In this document: piece after piece, positions 23,232-34,349 of the stretch
Numbering within the stretch: position 1 is the first letter of the stretch
Layout: the number at the start of each line of letters is the position of its first letter
Origin: Echinarachnius parma
Lineage: Eukaryota; Echinodermata; Echinoidea; Clypeasteroida; Echinarachniidae
Reading direction: 5' to 3'
DNA length: 64,000 nt
NCBI GenBank assembly: GCA_037951105.1
Contig: JBAMJV010002084.1
Coordinates: 62,001-126,000 of the forward strand
The notes under the pieces: model-generated
Databases searched by the model: none
The model's input: only the letters and a program-made list of their open reading frames with translations
What the model was told of the DNA's origin: nothing
Made by a program: the position numbers and the translations under genes

Positions 23232-25826
23232 TATATTTGTGTGTAGCCGAGTAGCACCGGTTATTCTACACGCTCGTCTGGGCGAATCCTCGTACTTCAA
23301 CTCAAGCTTTTTCTACTACAAGCTAACTACGCCAGTTTGAAGTTTCTCTTTCACCGCATACTTACCAGCACACCCTAATGCGCCGTCAGGCGACCGGGTG
23401 GATAGGCCTGTATACCCCGCGAGGGGACCAGGTTTACTATCAGCTGAAGCTCCCTATTGTGCCATCAGGCGGCCGGGGAGAGACGGCCAACCGCTACCTG
23501 TATGCCCTGTCAAGGGACCAGGCGAGAATCTGTACGCCGAAATCGGCCATCGAATACACCCGCTGATGATGCCTGAATCTCCCGTCGCTGATGCCGGATC
23601 TAACCGTCGCTGGGTGCTGGATTTACCCGCCACTGATGATAGGTCTGCCCGCTGCAGGGGCCTTAGCCGATCGAGACAGCAGGAGCTTGGATGGAGATGG
23701 AGCCGACATGGAGGGTTTTATCTACCTTGTTGTTATAAAGGCCAGCATATACACAGCTCCCTTTGAGGTAGAGCCATGAAGCCGCTTTGGGCCTCTTTCG
23801 ATTGAGCCGGCTACTGTATTAGTCTAGGCTGTATATTGGTATGAGAAGCCATGGAATGGCTACTAGATGAGGGTTATCTGAGATATATCCCGGCCTGAAA
23901 TAAGGCGATGTTATATACATGCAGGTGGACTCGAATGGGCTCTTACATTCTGTGTGATTTTTATCCCACACACCATAGTTATCGACCGAAAGGAATAATG
24001 GTAATGTATTTGATGTTACATGATGTCACATGCCATGTTACAACCCCACTTGGTCGACGTGTGATCAGATGGTTCTATGAACCGGGGCCCATATCCACGG
24101 TATACTCGCGGCAAGTGGCCGCTGCAGTCGTGAGATGGAGACAGTTCGGTCGCTTCGATGCAACGATGAAGCGGAGTCTATACGGATAGGGAATGGTCGT
24201 GAATGATTATACTACATTATGGCCATTTGTGCCTGAATTGGTATTGGTTATTCTAGAACCGATAATGATACATAGTGCCTTATTTTATATACTGGCTATG
24301 CCCAACTTACACATGGTGGTGTAATGGATGAATTTTAGCACGGCCAAGTACTAAATATTTACAGTTTGACGCATTTGCGCTGACCATGATATACGTGCGG
24401 AAAGGTATCTGATTACCCAAACCTGAATTTTAGCCCAGCCGCCATCTTGATTATCATGTTTTCGTTTAAACATACTGTCATGGGAAATGCGGTATATGAC
24501 CACCACAGATTGTTAAGGTTTTTTGGTATGCAGTTCAGTATTCATTTTATGCACCATATCTAATTTGGTGCTGTCATCGTTACCGTCGTTCAGCTTAACG
24601 ACGCTCCATCCTTTGATTAGTCATTTGTCGACATGTCGACCATTTCAAGGAGCCTTTATTTGGGCGGTTCGTGGTATGTCCACGCGGATTATGACGGGTC
24701 ATTTGTTTGGCTTGAAGACGGATAATTTTACTCGTCTAAATTGTAAGAGGAATTACAATACAAGGGCGTTTGGCTGTGAGCCAATGCCCGCCCTGGGCGC
24801 GTGTCAGTCTATTGCTCGCTTTTTGGCGCACGTAGCCATGGATACTTGCTATTGAATGCTATCAATGGGGCGCCTCTTTAATAGTATGAATGCAAAAGCT
24901 CCCGGCCCGGTATGTGCGGTCTTGATGTTCGTGCAGTTGTATTGTGTGAAGGTGTACAGTTTTATCTCCGGTCATCCGTGCCTAGTATCACGATATGAGT
25001 ACAGGGGTCATCCCCTTATATCGTACGATGTAAATTGTTCTCATGTCTTAGTGGAATTACACACTATTCTTATGCCTTTTGACTTTGCCAGAATTAGGCA
25101 AGCCATTGTCAAGGGTAAACCGGACGGTTTTCATTACCAAACAATGCAAAGCAGAGCTGACTAAGTGGTTCCGGAAAGGATACCTCTCTGAAGACAGTAC
25201 GGCAGAGAGCTCATGTTCTAGTGCCAAGACATTATGGTGGACCCGTCTGGCTTAACCTTATGAAGCGGTGGCGTGCTAAGCACAACACATTCCACCGCAT
25301 TTGTCTTATAGTTGTCGCCTTCCAGGTCAGTTCATCAGGCGAGAGGATTATCACCATACCACTCCTTTTATTCGTGTTGCTTCGCCCTGTTGTGTTCCGA
25401 TTTGAAAGGATGTATATCCGAGTAGGTGGATATTTTAGCTTGAGAACACATCATTATTTGTTCTGCATGATAACAGTATCGTTCATTTCTATAGCAATAC
25501 AAAGTGGACATGACAATACAGAGTGAACAATGTTCAAGGTGTGAACATACTTTGTTGCCCCTATATCATAGGTTGCGACAATTGACAGTCGAATCTGAAC
25601 AATGCGTTCTGTTTAGGCACGGTAATGCCGACACGTATCTGTATTGACGGTTGCGTGCTATCGCCCCGCTATAATGGATTGAGTGTTGCAGTATTTGATT
25701 CATACTAACGTTGACGGAGATTATAGGCAGTCGTTCATACTAATCTATTTGCGGAACTAGATTATTTGCCGTGATCTATTGATTGGCGTTTTTGACGCCA
25801 GGTGATCGATCTATATATATATAGTA

Positions 25827-26050
25827 CAGGGAAACCCCGTTATAACGAGCTCGCTTATAACGAGGTACCGCTTATAACGAGGCAAACCATTCAGTCCCGA
25901 GTATTTCAATGTGTGTTTCTATGGCACAATGCCCCTCTTATAACGAGCTCGGATATAGCGAGATTCCGGTTATAACGAGCACATTCTGCTCACGCACACT
26001 CAAAGAAAAGCATAAGATATTAACCCACTTATAACGAGGTTTCAAAAAAA
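25827..26050 (+). mobile_element. Fragment with pogo/Tigger-like TTATAACGAG repeats
   Basis: It starts TACAGGGAAACCCCGTTATAACGAG and repeats CTTATAACGAGxT or GGTTATAACGAG six or more times to about 26040. CAGTG/CAGGGxAACC...GTTATAACGA termini are typical of pogo/Tigger-type mariner relatives. No matching right end was found. Confidence 0.5.
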
Positions 26051-26489
26051 TGAAAGAGACTTTGTTTTCCATGATTATTTTTTCCATCTGGGAAGTGTTT
26101 TTCCGTGATTTTTTTTTTGTGATTTTTTGTTTTGTTTGTTTAACAGTAGGGGAGCGGACTAGAAATCGAAGGCGCCCGTGAATTCACGTGTGAACATGGG
26201 AAAAAAATGCTGCCTCACACCCTTGAATTCATGGGTGTTGTACATGTTCGACCATAGCGCAAGAACGATTCATATTCGCAATTTCTAATTAGGACAGTTG
26301 TTTTCAGCACAACATCAAAAATCGTCAGGTGAATGAGTTTGAACAAACTTCATCGTTGCAATTTTAAACTTGGAGACTCTTGCAATTACGTTTGTTTATT
26401 CACAGTACACAATTACAAGCCATTGTTTATACAACACACAACACATTACTCGTAACACATGTTGCTTTTATCACTGTGTGTATTTTAAT

Positions 26490-27301
26490 GATGGGTGGAT
26501 TGGTAAGCCCTGAAAAGGACTATGGTAGTCCTAGAAAGGACTGTTGGTGTAGTTCTGAAAAGAACTATTGGTATTCTTTCTAGGAGAGTTCTAAAAAGAA
26601 CTGTTGGTAGTCCTAGAAAGGACTGTTGATAGTCCTAGAAAGGACTGTTGGTAGTCCTATAAAGGACTGTTGGGATAGTCCTGAAAAAGACTGTTGGTAT
26701 TCTTTCTAGGAGAGTCCTAAAAAGGACAATTGGTAGTCCTAGAAAGGACTGTTGTTAGTCCTAGAAAGGACTGTTGGGATAGTCCTGAAAAGGAGGGACT
26801 CTTACCATCCACCCTCTCCTCGCAATACCAACAGTCCTTTCTAGGACTATCAACAGTCCTTTCTAGGACTAACAACTGTCCTTTTTAGGACTCTCCTAGA
26901 AAGAATACCAACAGTCCTTTTCAGGACTATCCCAACAGTCCTTTCTAGGACTAACAACAGTCCTTTCTAGGACTACCAATTGTCCTTTTTAGGACTCTCC
27001 TAGAAAGAATACCAACAGTCTTTTTCAGGACTATCCCAACAGTCCTTTATAGGACTACCAACAGTCCTTTCTAGGACTATCAACAGTCCTTTCTAGGACT
27101 ACCAACAGTTCTTTTTAGAACTCTCCTAGAAAGAATACCAACAGTTCTTTTCAGAACTACACCAACAGTCCTTTCTAGGACTACCAACAGTTCTTTTTAG
27201 AACTCTCCTAGAAAGAATACCAACAGTTCTTTTCAGAACTACACCAACAGTCCTTTCTAGGACTACCATAGTCCTTTTCAGGGCTTACCAATCCACCCAT
27301 C
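26490..27301. mobile_element. Foldback element of AGTCCT-AGAA-AGGACT units
   Basis: Perfect inverted ends GATGGGTGGATTGGTAAGCC. The arms (26508-26790 and 26823-27285) are tandem ~21-bp units TAGTCCTAGAAAGGACTGTTG, with AGTTCT-AAAA-AGAACT variants. Each unit is itself a small hairpin, so the arms can fold locally or pair over their whole length. The order of variant units is mirrored between arms, and the right arm has more. The 30-40-bp loop has CTCTTACCATCCACC. No target duplication or gene seen. Confidence 0.8.
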
Positions 27302-28096
27302 TCACATGGTGTACCCGTAAACCACACGTATTATATACACCACCATGGAAACCGATACTTACAAGCAACATTTAAGTATTATACTATACGTGTTGGGTCA
27401 ATGGCATTATTGTCTTATCCCGTTCATGACTGGTTCCGTATACTCGGGCTAGGGTCGTCGGAGAATATAGATGTATAAAGTGGATTGATCAATCCTTACG
27501 GACAGGCGGAGAAACCGCCTGAAAGAGCTTTCGCTGATAGGGCCATCCAAACGTTAAGTGTTGATTGTCACTATGATGGTACGGATAAAATCATTATAAT
27601 TGTTTCGTTGAAGAGTGTTTTTCCGCTAGGAATCGCAGAACTAGGTTCCCCGCCCCCGGAAGTAGCGCCCCCGGAAGTAGTTTTCGTTTATTGCGCAATA
27701 GTTAGAACGCCAATAATACAAGCCAAGAAAGGTGTTTCTCAACGCTAGCATGACAGAAAACGTCAAAGATTCAGAGTTCTGAGGGAATCCTGACTTAAGC
27801 TGCAAAGTTATAATATTGGGCAAGAAGTGAGTGTTAAATTCATGTAATTTGTTGAAGAAAATATAAATTCATAGTTAAGATGTTTAATGATGAAATTCAT
27901 ACGCAAAATCTGCGAACGCTGTAGAAATGGTAATTTGTGATAACATACTAGTATTATAACGCCGTACTCGGTACATGTATTACTGTAGGGCTATTGTGTG
28001 GAATGTAACGTATGTGTGTTTGCACAAAAACCAAAGTTGTGAGAATTAAAGGTCCTTAAGACAATTATTCAGAAGCTTGAATAATAATTATAAGTG

Positions 28097-28253
28097 CAGT
28101 GAAGTCTTGTTATAACAGACCTTTTGGGTATTTTTTGTATCAGGGATTTATGTCAAGATTTAAAGACAGAAAAAAGAGGAAATTTCAGCCAGTCATATGG
28201 CCATGTTATAAGAGATGTTTTGTAACTGGCTTTGGTATAACAAGATTCCACTG
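28097..28253. mobile_element. 157-bp pogo/Tigger-like MITE
   Basis: Ends CAGTGAAGTCTTGTTATAAC and inverted CAGTGGAATCTTGTTATACC, the usual pogo/Tigger terminus style. The target duplication is unclear. It lies within the tentative 5' LTR, so either that LTR carries it or the LTR is shorter. Confidence 0.6.
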
Positions 28254-29093
28254 AAGGATAATTTACCTATCAAAGTTTACCTAAAGTCGATAAATGTGTG
28301 GAGAGTTGAGCGCATTGATATTGCTGGTTTTTAGCAAGATTTATAATCCCCAGAGTGTAAATAGAAATTAGATGATTTTAGAGACAAAATAAGGTGTAAG
28401 ATAAACACCAGGTATCAAGTTGATACTTATAGCCTGTGTTTGGTGCACAAGGAATATTTTAGTGCAGATGATACATTTGCGTGCAGAATAAAGCACAATT
28501 GAGTCATGCTGAATCAGTCAATGATATTTGACAATTTTATGGATTTAATTTAAATTAGAAAATACTGAGAAGAAATTCTATAGGTTATGAATTATCAAAG
28601 TAAGATAATTTATGCATAAAGTAATGCAATTCTGTGGGGATTATAAAAGCTGCTTTAATGATTGAGATGACAATAATGACACAAGCAAACATTGTTATTT
28701 AACTGTCACATGATGATTATTGACTTATAGAAATTGCAGAATAACAATTAACACACAGTGTATTGTCAAAACAGGTTGCTTGTAATAATGTTGCTACATA
28801 TTTACACAATGTAAACAGTGCATGTAGAATTTAGACTAAGGATTTTTTCCTTTGTTTTTTTGCTCTCTGCAGACTGAATAAATACGTGACGATGGTCCTG
28901 CATCTCGTCGCTATATCCAAACCAATATTATCTGGCCTGAGTACTATTCTGGGATGTCTTCTTGGGTGAACCATCCATTCAGTTTCTGAGCTGTTGCAGA
29001 CAAGCATCCGGCATCGCTGCAACCCGGGGTCACTTCGAGCGAGACATCTAATAGACATTTCCAGACTTCCAGTCAGTTTTCAAGACATTCAAG

Positions 29094-32000
29094 ATGGCCG
29101 ACAAGCCCGACACTAAGGTTGGTCTAAAGCATAAGCGTCGTGCCTGCAAGGGCAGCTACACGAGAAAGGCAAAGGCGCTAGAGAGTATGATAGAAGCAGA
29201 GCGGCCCGCAGGAGAACTGGAGGAGGCGTTCAAACAGGCTCAGTCATCATTCCAGATGGTGACCGAGGTGCACGAGACATTTACGCTAGAGATCGAAGAT
29301 GATGAAGAGTTCGATACTGAAGAGCAGTGGATGCAGGCTCTGAGCGAGGAGTTTACCAGGCTGCAAATAGAATACAATCAGTTTATCAGTCCGCAGTCGC
29401 AGTCTGGTCGAACAGCCGGTAGTTCAGCATCTTCAATAGCAGAAGATTCACAGTCGCCTACACAAGCGTCTCACAGTCAACATGATTCGCGAGCAATGTT
29501 TAAAGTGGAAAAACTCAAACTTCCCAAATTCAAAGGAGACTTGAGAGACTATAATATATTCCGTAAAGACCTGTCGCGCGTTACAACGGGGTACAGTAGC
29601 GGTGATGCGGTGACGCTACTACGATCGTGTCTAGAAGGGAAACCATCTGACTTGATTCGCGGAATTAGCGAAATCGATGCAGCGTGGAAGGTACTTGATG
29701 CTATCTACGGGGACCGCAGACTACTAAGCGACGCAATCATGAATGACATCGGTGCATTTCGACCGTTGAAGGACAATGAGGATAGCCGATTTTGTGAGCT
29801 GGCGCAGTTAGTGCTCCGGAGTTACAACAATCTAAAGGAAGTAGGCCGTATCGCAGACATAGAGAACGCTCAAATGTTAGCCTTGATTGAGAAAAAGCTG
29901 AATGCAGAAGACAAGAAAATGTGGTTTCGCCACTTATCATCAAAGGACATGGATCCGTCTGTCAAGGAGATGATAGATTGGCTGTTCTCGGAAATGACAA
30001 CAAGACTACGAGCGATGGCACCGGTTCGCTCCAAGGGCACATCTCTCCATGTAGCGTATGTAGAGACAAGTCAGCAGCCAGCAAAGAGACAAGTAAGCAG
30101 TCCTATGCACAAGTGTTGGATTTGTGAATCCAATGACCATTGGATAGACCAGTGTAAAAAACTAATCAGCATGTCGGGTCCGGATAGACTACAACTTATG
30201 CGGAGCAACAGAGCATGTTACAGCTGCCTGAAGAAGGGAAGCAGTGAGCATCGGATGTCCAACTGTAGGAGGCGCAAGTTATGTGTAGAAGCGAATTGCA
30301 ACTACTATCATCATCCGCTTCTTCACTTCGATCAGCCACAATTGACATTGAACACTGGCAGCAAAGTCGCGACAATGTTGGGAGGGGATACTCTCCTGCC
30401 GATTCTTCGAGCAGAGTTCATCGGGACATCAATCATCGAGGGCAATGTTCTGCTAGATACAGGGTCCCAAACAAGTATCATCCGGGACTCGATGGCACAG
30501 TCGTTGGGTCTTAAAGGCAAGAACATCACAGTGGTCGTGACAAAGGTGGGAGGTGATGAAGAGGAAATCCGAACACTCACATACAGAGTACCTGTGCGCG
30601 ATGTCACAACACAACAACGTTTTACGATACCCGCTATAGGACTGCCGTGTATTAGTGAGGACATAGCACATGTAACCCTAATCGATGAAGCCAAACAGTT
30701 GGGGTTACCGATACAAGATATCCACAGAGGAGGAGGTGAAGTAGATCTACTAATAGGCATTGACCAATGCAAGATGCACACGGGAGAGACGATAAATGGT
30801 GAGACATGTGTAGCCCGAAAGTCGCCACTCGGATGGGTAGTGTTTGGAGGTAGCAGTCGTTCGTCATCCGCAAGAAAAGTTCTTCACGTAAAAGTAGCCG
30901 CGGATGTAGATCTGTCAGACTTTTGGAGCACAGAAGCAATGGGTGTGCAAGCCAGCAATTGTACATGTGAGCCATCAACACTGAGCAAAGTTGAGAAAGA
31001 AGAATATGAAGTAATAAAGCAGTCATGCAAGAAACAAGATGATCAGTGGATGGTGAGCTATCCATGGAGGAAGGATCCAGCACTTCTTCCGGACAACAAG
31101 GACCAGGCGAAGCAGATGCTAATAGGAACAGAGAAAAAGTTAGCCCGAGATCCAGAGCACGCTGAAGCCTACTGCAAGAAAATCGATGAAATGGTGGAGA
31201 TGGGCTTCGCTAAGAAATTAACTGAGTCAGAAATGAAAGCCCATCAAGGGCCTGTTCACTACATCGGACATCATGCGGTTATTCGACCGGAGAGCAAGTC
31301 AACGCCGCTTCGAGTAGTGTTCAACTCGTCATCAGTCTACAAGGGTCATCGCTTGAACGATTACTGGATGAAGGGCCCCGATTTACTCAATGACCTGTTC
31401 GGGGTGTTGCAGCGCTTCAGGGACAAGCCAGTCGCGATCTGCGGTGACATTTCGAAAATGTATCATCGCGTCCTCATCCCTGAGTCAGATCGTCATGTAC
31501 ATCGTTTCCTCTGGCGCGATATGGAGACCGACAGGGAGCCAGACGTGTACGTGATGCGTGTAGTAACTTTCGGCGACAAGCCAGCACCAGCGATGGCACA
31601 AATCGCGCTGAAGCTGACCGCAGAGGAATCAGCAGACACGCACCCAGAAGCATCGAAGGTCTTGCAGAACAGTGTCTACATGGACGACATCTGCTCATCT
31701 GTAGATACAGCCGAGGAAGCTAAGCAGCTCACCGAAGATATCGATACAGTGTTGAAAAGTGGAGGGTTCAAAGTGAAAGAATGGCATTCTAATGTGCCAC
31801 TTAAAGAGGTAGAAGTAGGTGAAAATCACGAAGAAAAAAGCATTCTAAATGATCAATCTGAAGAAAAAGTCTTAGGGGTTGTTTGGAATCAGCAGGATGA
31901 CTCCTGTTCATACCGAGTCAAAGGAGTAAGCAGTGATCAAGAGGGCAAGAAACAGAAATGGACAAAGAGAACCATTCTCAGTAGGATTGCAAAAATCTTT

Positions 32001-32156
32001 GATCCCATAGGTTTCGCGGCAGCATTTCTCACAAAGGCAAAAATAGGAATGCAACGCCTTTGGGAGTTAGGAGTAGAATGGGATGAGCAATTACCAGATC
32101 ATGTAGAATTTAGACTAAGGATTTTTTCCTTTGTTTTTTTGCTCTCTGCAGACTGA
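29094..32156 (+). CDS. BEL/Pao Gag-protease-reverse transcriptase region
   Basis: Fossil coding region of a BEL/Pao retrotransposon. It starts at ATG in GACATTCAAGATGG, 120 bp after the 5' LTR. Parts in order: basic N-terminus and acidic helical Gag (about 1-120); DUF1759-type Gag core (about 140-300, LPKFKGDLRDYNIF); zinc-knuckle region (about 340-420, CWICESNDHWIDQC); aspartic protease with DTGS near 456; reverse transcriptase (about 700-880) with YMDD near 861; and the start of the Pao-specific region (FDPIGFAA) near 965. In intact members one polyprotein is cut by its own protease. The codons are more GC-rich than the surrounding introns. The copy is incomplete; integrase and RNase H are not seen. 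Confidence 0.9.
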   Translation: MADKPDTKVGLKHKRRACKGSYTRKAKALESMIEAERPAGELEEAFKQAQSSFQMVTEVHETFTLEIEDDEEFDTEEQWMQALSEEFTRLQIEYNQFISPQSQSGRTAGSSASSIAEDSQSPTQASHSQHDSRAMFKVEKLKLPKFKGDLRDYNIFRKDLSRVTTGYSSGDAVTLLRSCLEGKPSDLIRGISEIDAAWKVLDAIYGDRRLLSDAIMNDIGAFRPLKDNEDSRFCELAQLVLRSYNNLKEVGRIADIENAQMLALIEKKLNAEDKKMWFRHLSSKDMDPSVKEMIDWLFSEMTTRLRAMAPVRSKGTSLHVAYVETSQQPAKRQVSSPMHKCWICESNDHWIDQCKKLISMSGPDRLQLMRSNRACYSCLKKGSSEHRMSNCRRRKLCVEANCNYYHHPLLHFDQPQLTLNTGSKVATMLGGDTLLPILRAEFIGTSIIEGNVLLDTGSQTSIIRDSMAQSLGLKGKNITVVVTKVGGDEEEIRTLTYRVPVRDVTTQQRFTIPAIGLPCISEDIAHVTLIDEAKQLGLPIQDIHRGGGEVDLLIGIDQCKMHTGETINGETCVARKSPLGWVVFGGSSRSSSARKVLHVKVAADVDLSDFWSTEAMGVQASNCTCEPSTLSKVEKEEYEVIKQSCKKQDDQWMVSYPWRKDPALLPDNKDQAKQMLIGTEKKLARDPEHAEAYCKKIDEMVEMGFAKKLTESEMKAHQGPVHYIGHHAVIRPESKSTPLRVVFNSSSVYKGHRLNDYWMKGPDLLNDLFGVLQRFRDKPVAICGDISKMYHRVLIPESDRHVHRFLWRDMETDREPDVYVMRVVTFGDKPAPAMAQIALKLTAEESADTHPEASKVLQNSVYMDDICSSVDTAEEAKQLTEDIDTVLKSGGFKVKEWHSNVPLKEVEVGENHEEKSILNDQSEEKVLGVVWNQQDDSCSYRVKGVSSDQEGKKQKWTKRTILSRIAKIFDPIGFAAAFLTKAKIGMQRLWELGVEWDEQLPDHVEFRLRIFSFVFLLSAD

Positions 32157-32794
32157 ATAAATACGTGACGATGGTCCTGCATCTCGTCGCTATATCCAAA
32201 CCAATATTATCTGGCCTGAGTACTATTCTGGGATGTCTTCTTGGGTGAACCAATAATGCAGGATAACACTGCTTTTCTCACATAAATAATATATGGATTC
32301 CGTGTGCAATGGCACTGCATGTTCCGTTGGGATCGTGAACATTCGGAATTGTTGAATCATACTGTCTTTTTTCCTTGTTATTTGGTACACCGTACTTAGA
32401 TCTCGTAGTTTTATATTTGAGTTTAGACTCTCCCTCACTCTCGACTTCAGTGAGTGATAACAACCAGAGGAAGAGAAATATGTTGGCTCAATTTAGATGA
32501 TAAAGCTTTTTTTATTTGGATTTCTAGCTCCTTATTCCGGGGATCGTATTATTCGATCCCGAGATTACTGTACAGGTATGCAGGATCACGCGGACACATG
32601 CACACGTCGCATTTGTCCGTTCGTGGAATATGTTTACGCGGACATCATGACTGTATATTATTGATATACCTGTATTCTTACGGGCACTGATTTAGAATGG
32701 ATTTTATTTGGCCGTCCGCGTGACTTGTCTATCGGGCATGACAATTCTGGCTACTGTCGTGCGTAGTATTAGCTCCCCAACTCTGGCTTTGAAG

Positions 32795-32850
32795 GTCCTA
32801 CCTGATTCTGATTCATTAGGCCATACGAAGTAGAATCGGAAAATTAAACA
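32795..32850 (-). repeat. Internal complementary region of the DIRS-like element
   Basis: On the minus strand it reads TTGTTTAATTTTCC directly followed by GATTCTACTTCGTATGGCC and AATCAGGTAGGAC. The first part copies the outer right end (33160-33175) and the second copies the outer left end (23067 on), that is, the joined circle junction. Confidence 0.7.
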
Positions 32851-32964
32851 AGCTTATCGAAGATTCTTTACACTTTGAGTGCCAGGGATTCGTATACTCT
32901 ATCACGTCTATGGCGTTATAAGACCTGTACCCTTGTGGAGTTGGGCGAGCCTTTTCTTTGAAAA

Positions 32965-33175
32965 ATGGCGTTGTCACGAAATCGCGGCGTATATATACAC
33001 GGGGGAGCGAGAGCTCATTTGCATATCAATAGAAAACCTATTGTCTACAAAAATGTGGTGCTATTTCGGCCGCAACAGATGTGCGTCCTACCTGATTCCT
33101 CATATTAGGCCTATCCTTCGTAGAATCATAATTAAACTTCAATCTAAATTTCATTTAAATCTCGTTTAATTTTCC
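32965..33175 (-). repeat. Right inverted terminal repeat of the DIRS-like element
   Basis: Inverse of 23067-23231 with the same ATGCAAAT and TATATATAC block, plus a ~45-bp outer extension ending CTCGTTTAATTTTCC. A longer right terminus is known in DIRS elements. Confidence 0.75.
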
Positions 33176-34340
33176 AATTCAAGCCTACTCAAGAAATTGA
33201 GCAAAGTGAGGGTGCTACGTAAGGGTCTCATGATTGTGTGCGGTAAATTTAATTATTTCCTCAGAGTTAATGACATTAGAAAATCTCTTAGAAATCAACC
33301 AAAGTGAGTCAAATCCTGAAAATATTCAAGCACATCCCTAGATTTATTTCCAATATACTGTATTTTTTTTTAAATCGTCCGGAATTCTTCTTTAAGATTT
33401 TTTGAAAATTTGTGCATTTTGAATGCAGCGAGATCAGAAATTTACAGTGGCCTTGTAATTAATTGGAATAATGTTTCATGAACAATTTTCAGTTTGCTTT
33501 GATATATAAACAAATATAAACAGTATATTCACTGTTCAACACAAAAAAACACATGTATGCTTAACCCAGGTGTGTTGTAGTCATCCTGATGAGAAGACAA
33601 GTTTGAGACAAATTTGATAAGGTGTGAATAGACATTCTTGGGACTATGTATCTCCATGATCTAGTCTAGATTTGTGAAATATATGTCATGAATATAATGT
33701 TTTGGGATAATTAGCTGGTACTAACAAATATTTTTGATACATGTTACATGTTACACATGTATTACAGTTTGTGGGCACATGATAACAAATTTGTTTTAAT
33801 CTAAATTGGTGAGAGAAAAATAAGTTTATCAACCTTTATTAATTAAGCCAGTATGATCACATCCTTTTATAAATAATGGTATAGACTGAGTAGTACCGAA
33901 GGACAAACATTTGTGCAAATCTTTGCAGATAAATTTACTTAATATAAAATATTTCCTGATCAAATGAATCCTACTGAAAATAAATTGCCTTGTATGATCT
34001 TTCTAATTTAGGTGTGCTAAAATATATTTTTCCCTTGTATTTTTTACTCTGAACATATTTATGAAGAAATTACAGTAATGTTCACTGATATACTTTAACT
34101 AGTGATATGAAGAAGAATTTAACTTCCTAACTGCTGTCAGAGATAGGGGAAACAATGTACATTTTAAGTTCAAAAGAAGCATGTTAATTACATCTTTTTA
34201 TGATAGTATTTAAAAAACTAAAATCATGTATTTTAAAAGTATTTATACTGTATAACAATAGGAGAAAGAGGTTCAGTGTTTTTTAAGAACATTGATGAAG
34301 GTAAATATTGGAAATAAAATATCGTATTAAAAACAACAAC
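33176..34340. other. AT-rich intron, nothing recognised
   Basis: No open frame of note, inverted repeat or known family was seen in this part of the 19-kb GIT intron. Confidence 0.5.
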
Positions 34341-34349
34341 ATGTGTGCT

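Larger units (their letters stand above)
27601..32252 (+). mobile_element. BEL/Pao LTR retrotransposon, young but incomplete
   Basis: Identical 153-bp direct repeats (28821-28973 and 32100-32252) end in GGGTGAACCA and contain AATAAA; they are the shared 3' part of the LTRs. ATAAT follows the right copy (32253-32257). The best matching left end is ATAAT at 27596-27600 followed by TG, which would give a TG...CA LTR of 27601-28973 with a 5-bp target duplication; that left boundary is tentative. The internal part encodes Gag, aspartic protease and reverse transcriptase. RNase H and integrase are not seen, so the copy is broken, with about one large break. Identical repeats imply recent insertion. 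Confidence 0.85.
23067..33175. mobile_element. DIRS-like (tyrosine-recombinase type) retroelement fossil, 10.1 kb
   Basis: Inverted terminal repeats at 23067-23231 and 32965-33175 enclose a region with an internal complementary region at 32795-32850. That region joins the complements of the two outer ends, the layout known from DIRS-type elements. No target duplication is expected or seen. No reverse transcriptase or recombinase of this family was recognised in 23.3-27.6 kb or 32.3-32.8 kb, so the copy is degraded or non-autonomous. It has received a foldback (26490-27301) and a younger BEL/Pao element. Base composition here is less AT-rich than in the flanking introns. Confidence 0.65.

Noticed and set aside
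23398-23766. 122-codon frame, overlapping another, in the left part of the DIRS-like element
   Set aside because: Low-similarity Arg/Gly-rich translation in two overlapping frames; no family recognised.
26490-27301. CRISPR-like appearance of regularly spaced repeats
   Set aside because: Eukaryotic context; units are contiguous hairpins without unique spacers and are mirrored as foldback arms.
28097-28253. LTR start of the BEL/Pao element at the TTGTTATAAC motif
   Set aside because: Inverted CAGTGxAxTCTTGTTATA ends show an independent pogo-like MITE.
30332-30781. 149-codon minus-strand frame and other frames opposite 29.7-31.7 kb
   Set aside because: Shadows of the Gag-protease-reverse transcriptase frame.
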